In this document: positions 6,254-14,664 of the stretch, piece by piece | How the letters are laid out: each line of letters begins with the position of its first letter | Numbering within the stretch: position 1 is the stretch's first letter | Origin: Candidatus Melainabacteria bacterium | Lineage (GTDB): Bacteria; Cyanobacteriota; Vampirovibrionia; LMEP-6097 | Direction of reading: 5' to 3' | DNA: 20,726 nt | NCBI GenBank assembly: GCA_028817775.1 | Contig: JAPPOW010000162.1 | Coordinates: forward strand, 1 to 20,726 | Program-made: the position numbers and the translations under genes | The notes under the pieces: model-generated | Database searches by the model: none | What the model saw: only the letters and a program-made list of their open reading frames with translations | What the model was told of the DNA's origin: nothing

Positions 6254-7153
6254 ATGTCTATTAAAATTAACACTAACACACAGAGTTTGTTTGCCCAAAG
6301 GGCACTCTCTGGTAATACCTTGGGCTTGCAAAGGTCTATAGAAAGACTCTCTACGGGGTTCAGGGTTAACCGAGCTGGAGACGATGCCGCTGGTTTGAGT
6401 ATCGCACAGGGTCTAACGGCAGAAGTTAGAGGCTGGGGCAAAGTGAAGCAAAACATTGGTGATGCTCTATCTTTCTTGGAAACAGCTGAGGGTGGTATGG
6501 GGATCATCCAGGACAATTTACAAAGAATTCGAGAGCTTGCAGTTACCGCTGATAGTGGAACCAATGGTAACGATCAACTGGATGCAATTCAAAGAGAAGT
6601 CAATGAGCGTGTAAGAGTAATCAGCCAACTTGCAACTGAAGTGAAGTTCAATGGCAATACACTCTTGAATGGATCTACCGATTATACAATTCAGACTGGT
6701 GCCAATGATAGTGAAACAACTACATTGCAGTTTGCATCTGGTGCTGCTGATGATGGTATTCATATTACTGTTTCAGCAACGACTGCTGGGTCATTAGGAG
6801 AGGGTGCAATTGATCTTAATACTTTCCATGTTGGTGGAAGTACCAATGTAACTGCTCTAGATGGTTCAACAACAACTGCAACTGGTACTCTTGCCAATAT
6901 TGACACTATGGTTGATAACGTATCAAGAATGAGATCATATATTGGTGCGATGCAAAATGCTATGCAGTCTAAATTGGAGTTTGCTTCAATTGCTGTGGAG
7001 AATGCACAAGCTTCAAGATCTAGAATTATGGATGTTGATGTGGCTTCAGAAAGTAGTGTCTTGATTAGAAACCAAATCTTGCAACAGACTGCAGGGGCAA
7101 TGTTGTCTCAAGCTAATCAGACCCCGCAGATTGCACTGAGTCTACTTCCGTAA
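6254..7153 (+). CDS. Flagellin 3
   Basis: Filament subunit of 299 aa. D0/D1 are intact at both ends (INTNTQSLFAQRAL, RSIERLSTGFRVNRAGDDAAG; RNQILQQTAGAML, ending QIALSLLP). The middle is about 80 residues, rich in Thr/Ser (NVTALDGSTTTATG), and suited to O-linked glycans. The ATG at 6254 has a strong AAGGAG (6243-6248) with 5-nt spacing. Its closest relative here is flagellin 1: same ending, and a shared stretch of 26 identical nucleotides (fliC1 about 4678-4703, fliC3 about 7068-7093). The stop lies 4 nt from the convergent exported-protein gene, and no clear terminator is visible between them. Confidence 0.97.
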   Translation: MSIKINTNTQSLFAQRALSGNTLGLQRSIERLSTGFRVNRAGDDAAGLSIAQGLTAEVRGWGKVKQNIGDALSFLETAEGGMGIIQDNLQRIRELAVTADSGTNGNDQLDAIQREVNERVRVISQLATEVKFNGNTLLNGSTDYTIQTGANDSETTTLQFASGAADDGIHITVSATTAGSLGEGAIDLNTFHVGGSTNVTALDGSTTTATGTLANIDTMVDNVSRMRSYIGAMQNAMQSKLEFASIAVENAQASRSRIMDVDVASESSVLIRNQILQQTAGAMLSQANQTPQIALSLLP

Positions 7154-7157
7154 TGGC

Positions 7158-8255
7158 TTAAATTAGGATCTTTTCAGAAGCTATAATTTTTCTATCTAAG
7201 TATCTAAGTACTTGTAATTGATGAGTGGTATTGGGAAACTCACTTGAGAAGTAAAGGTCAAGCTTGCCTTGGCTTGGTAACTCACCAAAGTATTCATTGC
7301 TAAAGCTCTTGGGATTTGGGCTATAAGCCTTGCCCATACTGTCTACCAATTGAAATGAAGTGTAGCGTAGTTCTTCTTTGCTGTGATTCTTATACTTGAG
7401 CGAGACTTTGATGCACTTATCACCGAAGTCGTCGCGTTTATGTTTTACTTTCGTGATCTCTAGATCAAATTGTGGTTCTACTTTCTTGATTGATTCAGAA
7501 AGCATCGCGCTTGGATTGTCAATTGTTTCTGCAATTAACCAAGGTTCTTTGATATTGATTGATAACTCAGTGCCGGGTTCAATAATGAATTGTTTGCCCT
7601 TGCGTTTGATGCCATAGCTTAGTCCAATACCGCCGCCAATAGCTGCAGCACTACCCAAGAGAGCTGGATTTGAAGCCATGCCAAGACCAGCAAGTGAGGA
7701 GATTCTAAATACTGCAAGTGGGGCAGCGATTGCTCCAGCTACGCTAGTAGCTGTAGCAGCTGAAATATTTTTGACCCCTGAGACTAATAGGTTTGAATTT
7801 TTGGCTGAGTTGAAATTGATATCAGAGATATCAATTTCTTGTCCTTGTTTAAGTTCTAGTTTGTAGAATTCAAGACTTGCGTGACCTTGGCGCCAAAAGC
7901 TTTTGGCTGCACTTTTGTCGCTGATTTCAGCATAGAATTTAGAGCCGGCTGGAATAATAGCGAGTTTGCCATATGGATCTTTGAGCTTGATTGCCTCAGT
8001 GTTCTCTGCCACTATGGTGCTGCCGATCTCCGGCAGCTCTACCTTACCGTCTAGATTGCGTTCTACCCAAGGAAATTTCTTGGGGATTTTGGTAACTCGG
8101 AGTTTGACTTTCTGTGATTTGGGTAGTTGATAATGCAGATGTGCTTGCAGTATCTCCTTTGAGAGAGCTGGAAGTGAATTTAGGTTGATGATTATTAGTG
8201 TGAAGCAGAGGGATTGCCACGCCCTGCGGGCTCGCAATGACAGTGGGCCTCTCAT
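7158..8255 (-). CDS. Exported protein of unknown function with a repeat-derived signal-peptide start
   Basis: I do not recognise a family with confidence. The 365-residue product starts with a signal peptide: a basic n-region (residues 1-14, RARRAW), a hydrophobic core (FTLIIINL) and a likely cleavage near PALS-KE (about 32). An extracytoplasmic domain follows. Residues about 160-215 are Ala/Gly/Ser-rich and hydrophobic, possibly a membrane-inserting hairpin, and are followed by a beta-rich part (IIEPGTELSINI). The layout, with a PAGS/PGT-type beta region around a hydrophobic insertion, faintly recalls VirB10/TrbI proteins; I give this little weight. The ATG at 8255 overlaps the stop of the glycosyltransferase gene as ATGA. 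Codons 5-15 coincide with a palindromic repeat at 8211-8241. Confidence 0.65.
   Translation of the reverse strand: MRGPLSLRARRAWQSLCFTLIIINLNSLPALSKEILQAHLHYQLPKSQKVKLRVTKIPKKFPWVERNLDGKVELPEIGSTIVAENTEAIKLKDPYGKLAIIPAGSKFYAEISDKSAAKSFWRQGHASLEFYKLELKQGQEIDISDINFNSAKNSNLLVSGVKNISAATATSVAGAIAAPLAVFRISSLAGLGMASNPALLGSAAAIGGGIGLSYGIKRKGKQFIIEPGTELSINIKEPWLIAETIDNPSAMLSESIKKVEPQFDLEITKVKHKRDDFGDKCIKVSLKYKNHSKEELRYTSFQLVDSMGKAYSPNPKSFSNEYFGELPSQGKLDLYFSSEFPNTTHQLQVLRYLDRKIIASEKILI
8211..8241. repeat. GTCATTGCGAG-type palindromic repeat
   Basis: The 31-nt segment runs from GGATTGCCAC to GCTCGCAATGAC, with paired arms ATTGC (8213-8217) and GCAAT (8234-8238) and inner arms GCCC (8221-8224) and GGGC (8228-8231). 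From memory, repeats with these ends (GTCATTGCGAG to GTGGCAATCC) occur in many unrelated bacteria. Here the copy lies inside the first codons of the exported protein. Confidence 0.7.
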
Positions 8256-9247
8256 ATGTTTATTGCCTCTTCAACAGCATAAGTGCGCTTGTCTTGAGAC
8301 TCGTAATAAGTACGCATCACTAGATCAGCAAGTATGCCCATCATGAAGATTTGAATGGATACAGTAAAGAACATGGTGCCTAGCAGTACTAATGGCGTGT
8401 GATCAAGTTGAATGCCAGTTGAGATTTTTAGTACCACAGCAGCCAAGAAGCTAGTAATCGAAAGTAGCATCGAGATGAAAGCGATACTACCAAAGGCATA
8501 AATCGGTTTGGTGATGTAATCAGTGAGAAACTTCATTAAGATCAAATCAAGCACAACTTTAAATGTTCTATCAATACCATATTTTGATTCCCCAAATTGT
8601 CTTTCGTGGTGTTTGACTGGCATTTCGGTAACTTTAGCACCAACCCAGCTAGCACAGATTGGAATAAATCTATGCAACTCACCATAGAGGCGAATATCTT
8701 TGAGTACTTCAGCCCGGTAGGCTTTGAGCGTGCAGCCGTAGTCGTGCAAGCTGACTCCCGATAACCATGAAATTAATTTATTAGCAATTATTGAAGGTAG
8801 CTTACGGTCAATAAAGGTGTCCTTGCGGTTCTTTCTCCAGCCACTAACAACGTCATAGCCCTCATTGATTTTTTTTAGTAATTGAGGGATGTCGCTTGGA
8901 TCATTTTGCAAATCGGAATCCATTGGGATTAAAACTTTGCCGCTCGCTGCGTCTATCCCAGCTGACATTGCTGCAGTCTGACCAAAATTGCGTCTAAACT
9001 TAATGACTTTGATATTGCTACGATCCTGCGCAATATTTTTCAAGATCTCATAACTGCGATCACGGCTACCATCATCAACATAGATCACTTCATAGTTAAT
9101 TTCTTGACCAGCCATTGCTTCTTGGATCTTGGAATCAAGTAGTTCGATATTTTCTTCTTCGTTATATACAGGGATGAAGATCGAGACATCATATTTGGCT
9201 GTCTCGGCATGATTACTTATAGTCTGGGTTTCAAAGCTGGTGCTCAT
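8252..9247 (-). CDS. GtrB/DPM1-like polyprenyl-phosphate glycosyltransferase (GT2)
   Basis: This membrane-anchored GT2 enzyme probably transfers a sugar from a nucleotide donor to undecaprenyl phosphate on the cytoplasmic face, as GtrB and ArnC do. In 331 aa it shows SIFIPVYNEEENI (22-34), YVDDGSRDRS (56-65), the metal-binding MDSDLQND (109-116), GCTLKAYR (171-178) and the FGESKYG signature (218-224). Two C-terminal transmembrane helices span about 248-275 and 285-312. I choose ATG 9247, 8 nt after the stop of the preceding GT41 gene; GTG 9289 would overlap that gene and add 14 residues. The stop overlaps the exported-protein start (ATGA), so GT41, GtrB-like and exported protein form one minus-strand operon. 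No flippase or GtrC-like partner lies in the window. Confidence 0.88.
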   Translation of the reverse strand: MSTSFETQTISNHAETAKYDVSIFIPVYNEEENIELLDSKIQEAMAGQEINYEVIYVDDGSRDRSYEILKNIAQDRSNIKVIKFRRNFGQTAAMSAGIDAASGKVLIPMDSDLQNDPSDIPQLLKKINEGYDVVSGWRKNRKDTFIDRKLPSIIANKLISWLSGVSLHDYGCTLKAYRAEVLKDIRLYGELHRFIPICASWVGAKVTEMPVKHHERQFGESKYGIDRTFKVVLDLILMKFLTDYITKPIYAFGSIAFISMLLSITSFLAAVVLKISTGIQLDHTPLVLLGTMFFTVSIQIFMMGILADLVMRTYYESQDKRTYAVEEAINI

Positions 9248-9255
9248 TGCTCTAG

Positions 9256-11025
9256 TTATTTTACTATATCTGCGGATTTTTCTCTCCACATATCAATAAT
9301 TGCTTGTTCAAAGGCAGGCACATAATGCTTGATATTTAGCTTTGATTCAAGCACTTCTTGCCTAAGTTTTTGGTGGTAGTCCTCGATAGCTTGTGGATTA
9401 TTGGCTAAGTCTATTAGTTTTGATTTATATTCTTCTAAGCTATGTGCGATTAATTCTTGGTGATTAATATTCTCTAGTAGAGTGCTGGTCATTCGGCCTG
9501 ACCACTTATTTCCGAATAAGGTTATTACCGGCACCCCCATGAGTAGTGCTTCTAGGCTGGTGGTACCACCACTATAAGGGAATGGATCAAGTGCAATATC
9601 AACATCATTGTAACTTTGCAAGAAGTCTTCACGGGCAATATTTGATCTAAGGATTAATCTGTCCTCTGTAATGCCGCGTTGTATAAAAAAATCTTTGAAG
9701 AAGTTGAGGTCGCTTTCATTCAACATTGAGCGAGAGTCAAAGAGTAATTTTGAATCAGGAACTGCTTTGATAATTTCTACCCAAGCGAGTAAAACTCGTT
9801 TGGAAATTTTGTGGAAGGTGTTGAAAGAACCAAAGGTGATATAGCCATTGCGGCTGCAAGGGCTGCCGGGCTCTGGCTCTGGTACACCGGTTTGATCACA
9901 ATGGGTGTGAGAGTATGGCATGCGATAAACCTTCTCAGTATAGAATTGGTCTTCACCATCTTGAACCAAAATATTGTCGCCAATTATATAGTCTATCTCT
10001 GGCATGCCTAGGGTTCCAAAGTAACCGATGTGCGAGACCTGTACTGGAGCTGGCTTAAGGGCAAAGATGCCCAGTCTCTCCCCGCCTGTAAAGCCTGAAA
10101 GGTCGAATAGAATATCAATCTGGTCTTGGTAGATTTGCTGAGCGGCTTCTTCGTCACTTATTGCACAAATATTTGTGAAGCTTTGCGCGCAAGCCTGATA
10201 TTTTTCAGTGATGAAGTCATAGTCTTTGCCATTATAGTAAAAGTGCAGTTCAAACTTTGAACGATCTAGCTTTTCAAGTACAGAGAGCATGATATAACCT
10301 ACTGGGTGAGATCTAAGGTCGGCTGAAACAAAGCCGACTTTGAGTAGCTTTTTTTTAGAGTCAGTGTGGCTATGGTCAAAAAGACTTGGAGTTCTTTTGA
10401 AAAATTTATCGGAATATTGTTTCGCCATTATTTGTAGTTCGGCAAGACTAGTTTCCGCTAATTTGTGAGCAATAAAAATAGTGCTGGCTAGGTAGATTTT
10501 GTTGTTTGGGTCTAATTGAGTGCACTTTTGGTAATACTGCATAGCTTCGTCTGACATGCCTAGTGTGTGGCACATATAGGCAAGGTCAGAATTCAGGTTA
10601 GGTTCATTTGGCAAATACTGTAGAGCCATTTTGCCATAATGAATTGAAGCCGCATTATCTTTGTTGCACTTAAGTAGACGGGCAATGCAATGCAAGGCTG
10701 GACCATTGTGGGGGTCTAATGTATAAGCTTGCTTGTAGCACTCAAATGCCTGTTGGAGATCTTCATCTTTTTCTTTGCACAAGCCAAGGTAGAAGTAACT
10801 ATTTGGATCTTGGTCATTAAGTTTGATTGATTTTTCCAAACATCGGGTTGCAGCTTCAAAGTCTCCAGAATCCCGGATATGAACTTCTGCAAGTAGGTTA
10901 AGAGGTTCAGTGTTACTAGGATATTGTTTTGCCGTGAGCTTCAAGTGCTTGATTGCTTCGGGAATACAAGAAGCTTGAATCAAGCCAATAGATTTTTTTA
11001 GGGATTTGCTTAGCCCTTTCTGCAT
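9256..11025 (-). CDS. TPR-GT41 glycosyltransferase 1 (SPINDLY/OGT-type)
   Basis: A TPR superhelix (residues about 5-180, roughly five repeats such as SYFYLGLCKEKDEDLQQAFE) is followed by a C-terminal GT41 catalytic region (about 225-560). In well-studied members this architecture O-glycosylates Ser/Thr of proteins, the TPRs binding the acceptor. Visible catalytic features: GFVSADLRSHPVGY with H240 (equivalent to human OGT H498), PAPVQVSHIGYFGTLG (325-340), FGSFNTFHKIS with K406 (equivalent to OGT K842), and DPFPYSGGTTSLEAL (480-494). The OGT GHTT motif here reads GGTT, so the His is replaced by Gly. Length is 589 aa. The donor sugar cannot be inferred. With three flagellins next door, flagellin is the obvious candidate substrate. 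The gene is first in the minus-strand operon with the GtrB-like gene and diverges from GT41 gene 2. Confidence 0.9.
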   Translation of the reverse strand: MQKGLSKSLKKSIGLIQASCIPEAIKHLKLTAKQYPSNTEPLNLLAEVHIRDSGDFEAATRCLEKSIKLNDQDPNSYFYLGLCKEKDEDLQQAFECYKQAYTLDPHNGPALHCIARLLKCNKDNAASIHYGKMALQYLPNEPNLNSDLAYMCHTLGMSDEAMQYYQKCTQLDPNNKIYLASTIFIAHKLAETSLAELQIMAKQYSDKFFKRTPSLFDHSHTDSKKKLLKVGFVSADLRSHPVGYIMLSVLEKLDRSKFELHFYYNGKDYDFITEKYQACAQSFTNICAISDEEAAQQIYQDQIDILFDLSGFTGGERLGIFALKPAPVQVSHIGYFGTLGMPEIDYIIGDNILVQDGEDQFYTEKVYRMPYSHTHCDQTGVPEPEPGSPCSRNGYITFGSFNTFHKISKRVLLAWVEIIKAVPDSKLLFDSRSMLNESDLNFFKDFFIQRGITEDRLILRSNIAREDFLQSYNDVDIALDPFPYSGGTTSLEALLMGVPVITLFGNKWSGRMTSTLLENINHQELIAHSLEEYKSKLIDLANNPQAIEDYHQKLRQEVLESKLNIKHYVPAFEQAIIDMWREKSADIVK

Positions 11026-11191
11026 AGTTATTTGATTCCCATTCGCTAGTTTCTATTAGCTTGAACATAAGTCTAAGATTGCCTTTGGGCTCCTTCGTTT
11101 AGACTAGTCCATCTGCTTGAGTAGGCTCAGTTGATTAAATTAGACTCAGTCTTTCTTGACTCGGGAAAATTAGTAATGGAGCAGGGTCTCA

Positions 11192-12955
11192 ATGAATAGT
11201 GTAGTAAAAAAATCAATTGCTTTTATAGGCAAAGCAAATTATGCTGATGCCGTTTATCTACTAAAGAAAACTTTAAGGTCTAACCCTAAGGATGTTCAGG
11301 CACTCAATATTTTGGGGCAGGTGCAAATCAAGCTTGCTGAATATGGTGAAGCTATTAAGAATCTAGAAAAGTCAATAAGTATCAATTCCTTTGATCATGA
11401 GATTCTTGCTCGTCTTGCTTATGCCTATGAAAAATCAGGATCCTATCAGGAGGCGATTGGTTACTACCGTAAATCGTTAGCAATTAAGCCTGATCAGGGG
11501 CATATCTATGACTGTATGGGTAGAGCTCTTGCCAAGGATGAACATAACTATGAGGCGATTCTTTATTTTCTTAAAGCATTGGAATTTTTCCCAACTGATA
11601 GGGATATTCATAAAAATATTGGCTATGTTGCAAAAGATACTGGGCTCTATGAATTATGTTTGAAGCATTATGCTATTGCCAGAGACTTGGATCCAAGTGA
11701 TGAACAAAGCTTAAGTTGTTTGATTTTTAATTCTCATAAAAATCCCCAAGCTAGTTTTGCTGATTTGCAGGAGCTTGCGGTGGCTTATTCTGAGCAGGTT
11801 TTACCGCAAGCTGAGAGAAGTTATAAGAATGAAGTTGGGGTGAGGCTTGATCAAAATAAGGCAAAGCTTAGCTTAGGTTTTGTCTCTGCTGATTTGCGCG
11901 GACATCCGGTTAGCTATTACTTGTTTAAAGTGCTTGAGAAGATGAATAAGGATGAGTTTGAAATTTATCTCTATTGTAATAATCAATTTAATGATGATCT
12001 AACCCAGTCTTTTAGAGATATCAGTGTAGATTTTACGTGTGTCACAAAGATGGGTGATGCTGAGCTGGCTGAGAAGATTTATCAGGACCAAGTTGACGTT
12101 TTGTTTGACCTCTCTGGATTTACCAAAGGGCAAAGATTAGCGGTGTTTAAGTATCAAGCAGCTCCAGTGCAAGTTTCGCATATTGGTTATTTCGGTACTC
12201 TGGGCATGAAAGAGATGGATTTCGTGATTACTGATAGCCATTTGGTGAAGCCTGAGGAAGAGCAGTATTTTACGGAACAGGTTTATAAGATGGATCCTAG
12301 TTTGTTGCATTGTGCCTCTCTTGATGTACCAGAGCCAAACAAACAAGCTCCATGCAACGTTAATGGTCATATAAGCTTTGGTTCAATGAATTCACCACAC
12401 AAAATTAGTCAAGAACTAATTGGAGTTTGGTCTCAAATTTTGAAAGCTAATCCAAGCTCTAAACTGATTATTGACAACCAATTTCTTGAAACTGATTCTA
12501 ATCAAGAGTTTGTGAGACAAAGTTTTGCCAAGCACGATATTGGATTGGATAGGGTTGAGCTTAGATCATCAACGCAGCGCAATGAATTTTTACAGACTTA
12601 CTCTGACATTGATGTCGCTCTAGACACTTTCCCTTATGGCGGTGGCAGCTCAACTGTTGAAGCCTTGATGTGTGGTGTGCCAGTGGTGACTGTTGACGGT
12701 GATGGCTGGATGGCACGGCAATCCAAGTCCGTTCTCTCTAATGCTGGTCATGAAGAATTGGTAGCCCAAGATATTGATGACTATATCAAAATTGCAAGCG
12801 ACTTGGCTGCTGATATGGATAAAATTCAAAACTATAGAACTTCTTTGAAGCAGGATATGGAGGCTTCTGAGATGAGATTAGAAGCTTATGTGCCTAATTT
12901 TGAAAAAGCGATTTGGGATATGTGGTCAATTAAATGCCAGGAGCAAGGTCAATGA
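11192..12955 (+). CDS. TPR-GT41 glycosyltransferase 2 (SPINDLY/OGT-type)
   Basis: A 587-aa paralogue of the divergent gene upstream. TPRs cover about residues 5-175 (for example YGEAIKNLEKSISINSFD and YQEAIGYYRKSLAIKPDQ). The catalytic region runs from about 225, with H238 in SADLRGHPVSY, PVQVSHIGYFGTLG, K404 in FGSMNSPHKIS and DTFPYGGGSSTVEAL. The two Thr that grip the donor phosphates in OGT (GHTT) are both Ser here (GGSS, 484-487), unlike the other two paralogues, which may alter donor binding. The ATG at 11192 has AGGG 5 nt and GGAG 10 nt upstream. The 166-bp divergent gap holds CTAGTCCATCTG (11104-11115), a motif shared with the flagellin promoters, but without TAAA or CCGATAT flanks. 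The last four bases overlap the next gene as ATGA. Confidence 0.9.
   Translation: MNSVVKKSIAFIGKANYADAVYLLKKTLRSNPKDVQALNILGQVQIKLAEYGEAIKNLEKSISINSFDHEILARLAYAYEKSGSYQEAIGYYRKSLAIKPDQGHIYDCMGRALAKDEHNYEAILYFLKALEFFPTDRDIHKNIGYVAKDTGLYELCLKHYAIARDLDPSDEQSLSCLIFNSHKNPQASFADLQELAVAYSEQVLPQAERSYKNEVGVRLDQNKAKLSLGFVSADLRGHPVSYYLFKVLEKMNKDEFEIYLYCNNQFNDDLTQSFRDISVDFTCVTKMGDAELAEKIYQDQVDVLFDLSGFTKGQRLAVFKYQAAPVQVSHIGYFGTLGMKEMDFVITDSHLVKPEEEQYFTEQVYKMDPSLLHCASLDVPEPNKQAPCNVNGHISFGSMNSPHKISQELIGVWSQILKANPSSKLIIDNQFLETDSNQEFVRQSFAKHDIGLDRVELRSSTQRNEFLQTYSDIDVALDTFPYGGGSSTVEALMCGVPVVTVDGDGWMARQSKSVLSNAGHEELVAQDIDDYIKIASDLAADMDKIQNYRTSLKQDMEASEMRLEAYVPNFEKAIWDMWSIKCQEQGQ
12939..12943 (+). promoter_or_regulatory. 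Shine-Dalgarno AGGAG deciding the start of GT41 gene 3
   Basis: AGGAG with 8-nt spacing to ATG 12952 supports that start rather than the in-frame ATG at 12934, which has no comparable site. Confidence 0.7.
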
Positions 12956-14664
12956 GTGTCGAGCAAGCAGTCGCTTTGATCAAAACTGATAAATTGACTG
13001 AGGCTAGTTCTACTTTGCAGCAGCATTTGCAGACTAAGCCAGATGACCGTTGGGCTCTATATTTGTTGGGGCAAACTTTGGCTAAGCTCAAACAATGGCA
13101 GCCAGCAATTGAAGTTTTGTCAAAAGTTCTAGCCAAAGAGCTCGCTAATATTCAAGCTATGTACTGTCTTGGTTATTGTTATGAAATGACTGAGTCTTAT
13201 GCTCAAGCTACAGAGCTATACAAAAAAGTAATTAAGCTGGATAAAAATCATTGGCAAGCCTACTACCATATGGCTTTGATCATGTTGGTTGATAACCAAG
13301 AAATTCTTGCAGAGCGTTATGCCGAGAAAACACTGCAACTTTGTGGACCACATTACGAAGTCTATAACGTTCTGGCTGAAGCTAATAAGCGAATTGGTAT
13401 CTATGATAAGGCTAACCATTATTCTAGAGAAGCCTATAAACTAGCTCCTAATAAGGATTTGCTGGGAGTGATTGTCTATATGATGCACTTTGATCCTAAT
13501 CAGGGGCTGAAGGATTTTTGGTATTGGACTACTCAATACCACGATAATTATTTGGCTCATTTGCAGCCTGCTTATGATTTTAGTAAGCGTAAGCCCAAGC
13601 AGAAAATTAGACTTGGCTTTGTTTCTGCTGATTTTCGGGCACATCCAATTGCAAGCTACTTGATTAGGATTTTTGAGAAGCTTAATAAGGATGAGTTTGA
13701 GATCTATCTCTATTACAACAAAGATGATATTCGTGATCAAACTAAAATTATGCAGGAACTGGCTGATGAGTTTCATTTTGTTAAGGAGATGGCTGATCAA
13801 GAGCTTGCTGATTTGATTTACCAAGATGAGGTTGATATTTTATTTGATATGTCTGGCTTTACTGCGGGCGAAAGATTGCCGGTATTTAAGTTGAAGCCTG
13901 CTCCAGTACAAATTACTCACCAAGGTTATTTTGGTACTCTTGCAATACCAGAGATTGATTATATTATTGGTGATGAAATTATCATCAAGCCTGGTGAAGA
14001 AAAATATTTTAGCGAAGAAGTGATTCGACTTAAATCTTTTGCTCATGCTGCTCTCTATGGTAATTTTGAACCGACGGCTAAGCCTCCTTGTCTTGATAAT
14101 GGATATATAACTTTTGGTGCATTGAATTCAATGCGCAAAATTTCACCAGAGGTGCTGGAGACGTGGATTGAGATTATGAGAGCAGTGCCTGAATCAAGAA
14201 TTCAATTTGATTGTAAGGTCTTGGTTATAGATACTAATAAAGAACACTTCTTTGAGATCTTTGAGCGAGGTGGGATTTCTCGTGATCGAGTTTTGATCGA
14301 CGCTACTGTTGAACGGCAGGATTTCTTGGCTAAGTTTAATGAAGTTGATATTATGCTTGATCCCTTTCCTTATGGTGGTGGTACTACTAGCCTTGAAGCG
14401 ACTATGATGGGAGTGCCAATCGTAACCATCGAAGGTGATAGATGGGTTGGTAGGATGACTGCTTCTTACTACCATAATTTAAATAGAGAAGAATTGATTG
14501 CCCAGTCACGCCGGGACTATATTGCTAAAGCTATCGAGCTTGCTAATGATACTGAACGCATTGCTACTTACAAAGCTAGTTTGCCTGGTCAGCTTAAAGA
14601 TTCTCCATTGAGTATTGAATCATTTGTTGCTGATTTTGAAGAGCAGATGAAGAAATTAGTTTAA
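12952..14664 (+). CDS. TPR-GT41 glycosyltransferase 3 (SPINDLY/OGT-type)
   Basis: Third paralogue, 570 aa from ATG 12952. TPR-like helices cover about residues 1-170 (TLQQHLQTKPDDRWALYLLG, YAQATELYKKVIKLDKNH). A GT41 region follows, with H231 in SADFRAHPIASY, PAPVQITHQGYFGTLA (316-331), K396 in FGALNSMRKIS and DPFPYGGGTTSLEA. Both donor-binding Thr are kept, as in paralogue 1. The start overlaps the stop of paralogue 2 (ATGA) and has a good AGGAG, so the two are co-translated. The 3' end overlaps the convergent transketolase gene by 9 nt. Differences in the TPR part between the three enzymes are larger than in the catalytic part, as expected if they recognise different acceptors or sites. Flagellin as substrate is inference from context. 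Confidence 0.9.
   Translation: MSVEQAVALIKTDKLTEASSTLQQHLQTKPDDRWALYLLGQTLAKLKQWQPAIEVLSKVLAKELANIQAMYCLGYCYEMTESYAQATELYKKVIKLDKNHWQAYYHMALIMLVDNQEILAERYAEKTLQLCGPHYEVYNVLAEANKRIGIYDKANHYSREAYKLAPNKDLLGVIVYMMHFDPNQGLKDFWYWTTQYHDNYLAHLQPAYDFSKRKPKQKIRLGFVSADFRAHPIASYLIRIFEKLNKDEFEIYLYYNKDDIRDQTKIMQELADEFHFVKEMADQELADLIYQDEVDILFDMSGFTAGERLPVFKLKPAPVQITHQGYFGTLAIPEIDYIIGDEIIIKPGEEKYFSEEVIRLKSFAHAALYGNFEPTAKPPCLDNGYITFGALNSMRKISPEVLETWIEIMRAVPESRIQFDCKVLVIDTNKEHFFEIFERGGISRDRVLIDATVERQDFLAKFNEVDIMLDPFPYGGGTTSLEATMMGVPIVTIEGDRWVGRMTASYYHNLNREELIAQSRRDYIAKAIELANDTERIATYKASLPGQLKDSPLSIESFVADFEEQMKKLV

Noticed and set aside
7158..8255. VirB10/TrbI-type secretion component
   Set aside because: Only a loose similarity of layout is visible; no other secretion-system gene is nearby.
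11026..11191. Sigma-28 promoter upstream of GT41 gene 2
   Set aside because: The CTAGTCCATCTG spacer-like motif is present, but the flanks (CGTTTAGA and CTTGAGTA) do not match TAAA or CCGATAT at the right places.
13441..13824. 127-codon open frame on the minus strand inside GT41 gene 3
   Set aside because: It lies wholly antisense to a well-supported gene, has no recognisable motif and reads as a shadow frame.
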